Shown in pieces: positions 61,518-64,000 of a DNA stretch of 64,000 nt; within the stretch, counting starts at the first letter, position 1, and each line of letters starts with the position of its first letter. A program made the translations under genes and the position numbers. Source of the stretch: Marinobacter halodurans (GTDB lineage: Bacteria; Pseudomonadota; Gammaproteobacteria; Pseudomonadales; Oleiphilaceae); the NCBI RefSeq assembly GCF_004327985.1, contig NZ_SJDL01000007.1, forward strand, positions 1-64,000. Reading direction: 5' to 3'. The notes under the pieces were generated by a model, which saw only the letters and a program-made list of their open reading frames with translations, was not told the DNA's origin and made no database searches.

Positions 61518-63238
61518 TGGGGGCCTCCGCCAGTGGCCACTGGTTGTTGCGGCAGTTGGTCAGGCCGGGAGCCTCCTCGTTCCGCCGCAGTAGCCAGGCG
61601 CTCGAGCAGGTACAACGGGCCAAGCTGGCGGGTATCCTCCGGCAGGTGGCGAACAGTCCGATGGGCAAGCTCAACGGCATCGAACCGGACTGGAGCTGGG
61701 AGAGCTTTTCAAGGCGGCAGGCGGTTACCGACTACGCCGATTGGTCCCGGCCCATCGACAGCCAGATTCAATGCGGCACCGGCGGTCTTACCCGTTCGCC
61801 GGTGGTGCGTTACCAGCCGACCAGCGGTTCCAGTTCGGCCATCAAGTGGATTCCCTATACCCGGCAGTTCCTCACCGAACTGGACGGCGCCATCTCGCCC
61901 TGGCTGGCCGATCTTTACCGCCACTATCCGGGCATCGGCACAGGCGTCCATTACTGGTCCCTATCCTGGTTACCTTCCGACATGCGCCAGAAAGCCAGTG
62001 GCCAACTGAACGATGACATGAAGCTGCTCAGTGCCGGGAAGCGGTGGTTGGCGGGCATGACCCAGGCGGTGGACGAAGGCGTGGCGTTGGCACCCACATC
62101 CGACGACTCGCTGTTTGCCACGGTGGCGCTCCTGGCGTCGCAACGGAACCTGACGGCGTTGTCGGTATGGAGCCCGACCTTTGCCCTGGGACTCCTGGAC
62201 AAGCTGTCCCAATGGCGGGAACCGCTGGCCGAGGTACTGCAATCCGGCTCCTGGGGACCCTATGAAGCCGCACTGGAACACCTGCCGGCACCGCGTAATG
62301 CCGAGGTCGCGGCAATGCTGAGGGCCTGGGACGGTGCGGCCAGTTCGTCGTTCTACCGCGAGCTATGGCCCAGCCTGTCGCTGGTGAGTGCCTGGGATAC
62401 CGCGGCGGCACAGCCCTGGGCGCTCAAGTTGCGGGCGGCCCTGCCCCAGAGCAGCTTCCAGGGTAAGGGATTATGGGCGACCGAGGGAGTGGTGACCATT
62501 CCCCTCAGGGCCCCAGACTCCGGGACGGAGGACGCCCATCATGTCCTGGCGGTCAACTCCCATGCCTACGAGTTTGAAGATGAAGCCACGGGCCGGATCC
62601 TGCCACCCTGGGAACTGGAGCGGGGGCAACGGGTTGCTCCCTTGCTGACAACGGGCTCCGGCCTGCTGCGCTACCGGCTTGGCGACCATCTCGAAGTCAC
62701 CGGGTTTCATGGTGAGTTGCCCGCCCTGAGATTCCTCGGCCGGAACGGAACCACCGATATGGTCGGCGAGAAAATCAGTGCGGTCGTCGCCCAGGCCGTG
62801 TTGGACAGGCTGCCCTGGCCGGCGGGTGTCCGGCCGGTGGTCCTGCTGGCGGCCAGTGAGCCCGGCCCCGGCAGTAAACCCTGTTACGTGTTGATGGTTG
62901 AAGCCCCGGCCGATATCGGCGAAGCGTCCAGCGGGCCCTACAGCAAGAGGCTGGCCGATGCCCTGGAAACCGAGCTATGCGGCAACTTTCACTACCGACT
63001 GGCTCGTAATCTCGGCCAGCTGGCGCCGGCTCGCTGTCGTTGTGCATCCGGTATGGCCTGGGCATACCTGTCAGCCTGTCGGAAACGTGGAATGATTGTG
63101 GGTAATGTCAAAGTGGAAGCCCTAAGGCAATGGGCCGGTACGTTGCCCGGTGCGGATGACCTGTCCGGATTCACGGAGTCGGTTGGACCCGGCGAACCCG
63201 ATGGGCGGGAAACGCCGCTCCGGGAGGTGTCCACATGA
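61514..63238 (+). CDS. GH3-family acyl-adenylate ligase
   Basis: The 574-residue protein has the plant-style GH3 layout: ATP motif YQPTSGSSSAIKWIPYT (TSGSS loop), then the adenylation region with GLLRYRLGDHLEVTGF and LRFLGRNGTTDMVGEKIS. GH3 enzymes join a carboxylate to an amino acid via an adenylate. Bacterial copies make acyl amino acids or siderophore parts, and most are uncharacterised. It is coupled by ATGA to genes on both sides. Substrates are unknown. Confidence 0.85.
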   Translation: MMGASASGHWLLRQLVRPGASSFRRSSQALEQVQRAKLAGILRQVANSPMGKLNGIEPDWSWESFSRRQAVTDYADWSRPIDSQIQCGTGGLTRSPVVRYQPTSGSSSAIKWIPYTRQFLTELDGAISPWLADLYRHYPGIGTGVHYWSLSWLPSDMRQKASGQLNDDMKLLSAGKRWLAGMTQAVDEGVALAPTSDDSLFATVALLASQRNLTALSVWSPTFALGLLDKLSQWREPLAEVLQSGSWGPYEAALEHLPAPRNAEVAAMLRAWDGAASSSFYRELWPSLSLVSAWDTAAAQPWALKLRAALPQSSFQGKGLWATEGVVTIPLRAPDSGTEDAHHVLAVNSHAYEFEDEATGRILPPWELERGQRVAPLLTTGSGLLRYRLGDHLEVTGFHGELPALRFLGRNGTTDMVGEKISAVVAQAVLDRLPWPAGVRPVVLLAASEPGPGSKPCYVLMVEAPADIGEASSGPYSKRLADALETELCGNFHYRLARNLGQLAPARCRCASGMAWAYLSACRKRGMIVGNVKVEALRQWAGTLPGADDLSGFTESVGPGEPDGRETPLREVST

Positions 63239-64000
63239 GTGCCATCGGCGCCCGCGCGTACCATGTACGGTCAGCGCGCGAGGATGACAACGAGGCCATT
63301 CTCTCGCTACTGGAAGATAACCCCCAGCCGGGGCCGGTGAGCCTGGCGTTCGAGCGCGCGCCGGATTACTTCCACAGTGCCGCCGTCAGTTGCCGGCAGG
63401 CGGATGTCTTCGTGGTGGAGCAGCACCGGCCAGGGCAGTCGGCGCCCCGCATGTCGGGTGTGTTCAATATTGGCCGCCGGGACCTGTACGTCAACGGGAC
63501 GATCCAGCCGGTGCGGTATGCCCATGATTTCCGCATTGCCCACGCGGCACGGGGAGGGGAGGCGCTCTGGGCCGCCTATGAGGGTGGCCGCGCCATCCTG
63601 GATGGCCAACGCTGGATACAGGCCGTGGTACTGGCGGATAACCAACATTTCCTGAACGCCATCCGCCGGCGCAGGAAGGGCATGCCCGCCTTCTACCCGG
63701 CGGGCGATATCGAAACCAGTTTGCTGTGTGGATGGCGCCGGCGCCCGCGCAACACCGATGGCCTGACCATCCGCATGGCCAATCGGCAGGACCTGGCCAT
63801 CATGCAGTCGTTCTATGACAGGCTGGCGCCCCGGCGCCAATTCGCTCCTGCCTATCGCTTTGCCGACCTGATCGCCGGGGATCCGTTCTATCGGGGGCTG
63901 GACATATCGGACTACTGGCTGGCGTTCGATGGCGATGAGCTGGTTGGATTGGCAGGTACCTGGGACCAGAAAGCCTTCCGGCAGACCCGGGTTAGCGGCT
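63235..64000 (+). CDS. GNAT-type acyltransferase, 3' end beyond window
   Basis: ATG at 63235 overlaps the GH3 stop (ATGA) and GGGAGG precedes it. At least 255 residues are present. The N-terminal half has the GNAT shape (YHVRSAREDDNEAILSLLED, then SGVFNIGRRDLYVNG), and a second similar unit begins around residue 178 (LTIRMANRQDLAIMQSFYD), so it may hold two GNAT units. It is cut by the window, so the operon may go on. It is the third protein of a biosynthetic-looking unit. Confidence 0.7.
   Translation, partial: MSAIGARAYHVRSAREDDNEAILSLLEDNPQPGPVSLAFERAPDYFHSAAVSCRQADVFVVEQHRPGQSAPRMSGVFNIGRRDLYVNGTIQPVRYAHDFRIAHAARGGEALWAAYEGGRAILDGQRWIQAVVLADNQHFLNAIRRRRKGMPAFYPAGDIETSLLCGWRRRPRNTDGLTIRMANRQDLAIMQSFYDRLAPRRQFAPAYRFADLIAGDPFYRGLDISDYWLAFDGDELVGLAGTWDQKAFRQTRVSG

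Noticed and set aside
1-64000. tRNA, rRNA and CRISPR features
   Set aside because: No cloverleaf, rRNA core or regularly spaced repeats were seen by eye.

Overview
The window is a 64 kb piece of a Gram-negative chromosome, mostly 58-65% GC by eye, with gene content typical of a marine gammaproteobacterium of the Marinobacter/Halomonas/Pseudomonas type (family-I lipase with its foldase, HscC, RadD, PuuE allantoin pathway, DUF5062, many diguanylate cyclases). The genus is an inference. I see no rRNA, tRNA or CRISPR array.

Region by region: 1-2.2 kb is a damaged junction. It holds the end of an IS5-family element, a REP-associated (Y1) transposase, and the last third of an amino-acid ABC transporter ATPase, followed by an intact ornithine cyclodeaminase-family gene. 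2.4-10.3 kb is signalling: a CHASE4-GGDEF cyclase, a GFA protein, a globin, and a coupled locus of solute-binding protein (broken by an in-frame TAG), histidine kinase, receiver and receiver-PAS-GGDEF. 10.4-14.4 kb holds an AT-richer hipBA-like pair with two operators, radD, and a small orphan protein. A 189-bp MITE (14528-14716) touches the stop codon of a NYN/LOTUS protein. 15.6-21 kb has a secreted OB-repeat protein and a CpdB-like nucleotidase behind a possible Pho box, then metY. 21.2-26.6 kb is a PepSY/DUF2271/flavoreductase set divergent from a QseBC-like two-component system. 27.7-32.1 kb has NAD malic enzyme and a DsbA-like/degenerate metallo-beta-lactamase pair divergent from a LysR gene.

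32.2-34.9 kb is an FtrABCD/P19-type iron uptake cluster that lacks the permease and has a perfect FNR box upstream. 35-38.2 kb is a visibly AT-richer insert bounded by two diverged copies of a ~100-bp repeat. It contains a solute-binding protein and, on the minus strand, two short peptide genes followed by a protein that joins an M29-aminopeptidase-like metal site to a PqqD-like RiPP recognition domain. I regard this as the best candidate for an undescribed system, probably a ribosomal peptide maturation cassette.

38.3-49.7 kb is mixed housekeeping: SlyD-like isomerase, phosphodiesterase, solute-binding proteins, two lipoproteins, HscC with a coupled J-domain/DUF805 protein, a membrane diguanylate cyclase, and DUF5062. 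50-57.2 kb is an allantoin catabolism locus (GntR regulator, two NCS1 permeases, racemase, PuuE allantoinase, ureidoglycine aminohydrolase, ureidoglycolate lyase) without an allantoate hydrolase. 57.4-60.4 kb is a lipase/foldase/AraC operon. 60.7-64 kb is a tightly coupled acyltransferase-like / GH3 acyl-adenylase / GNAT operon that runs off the window.
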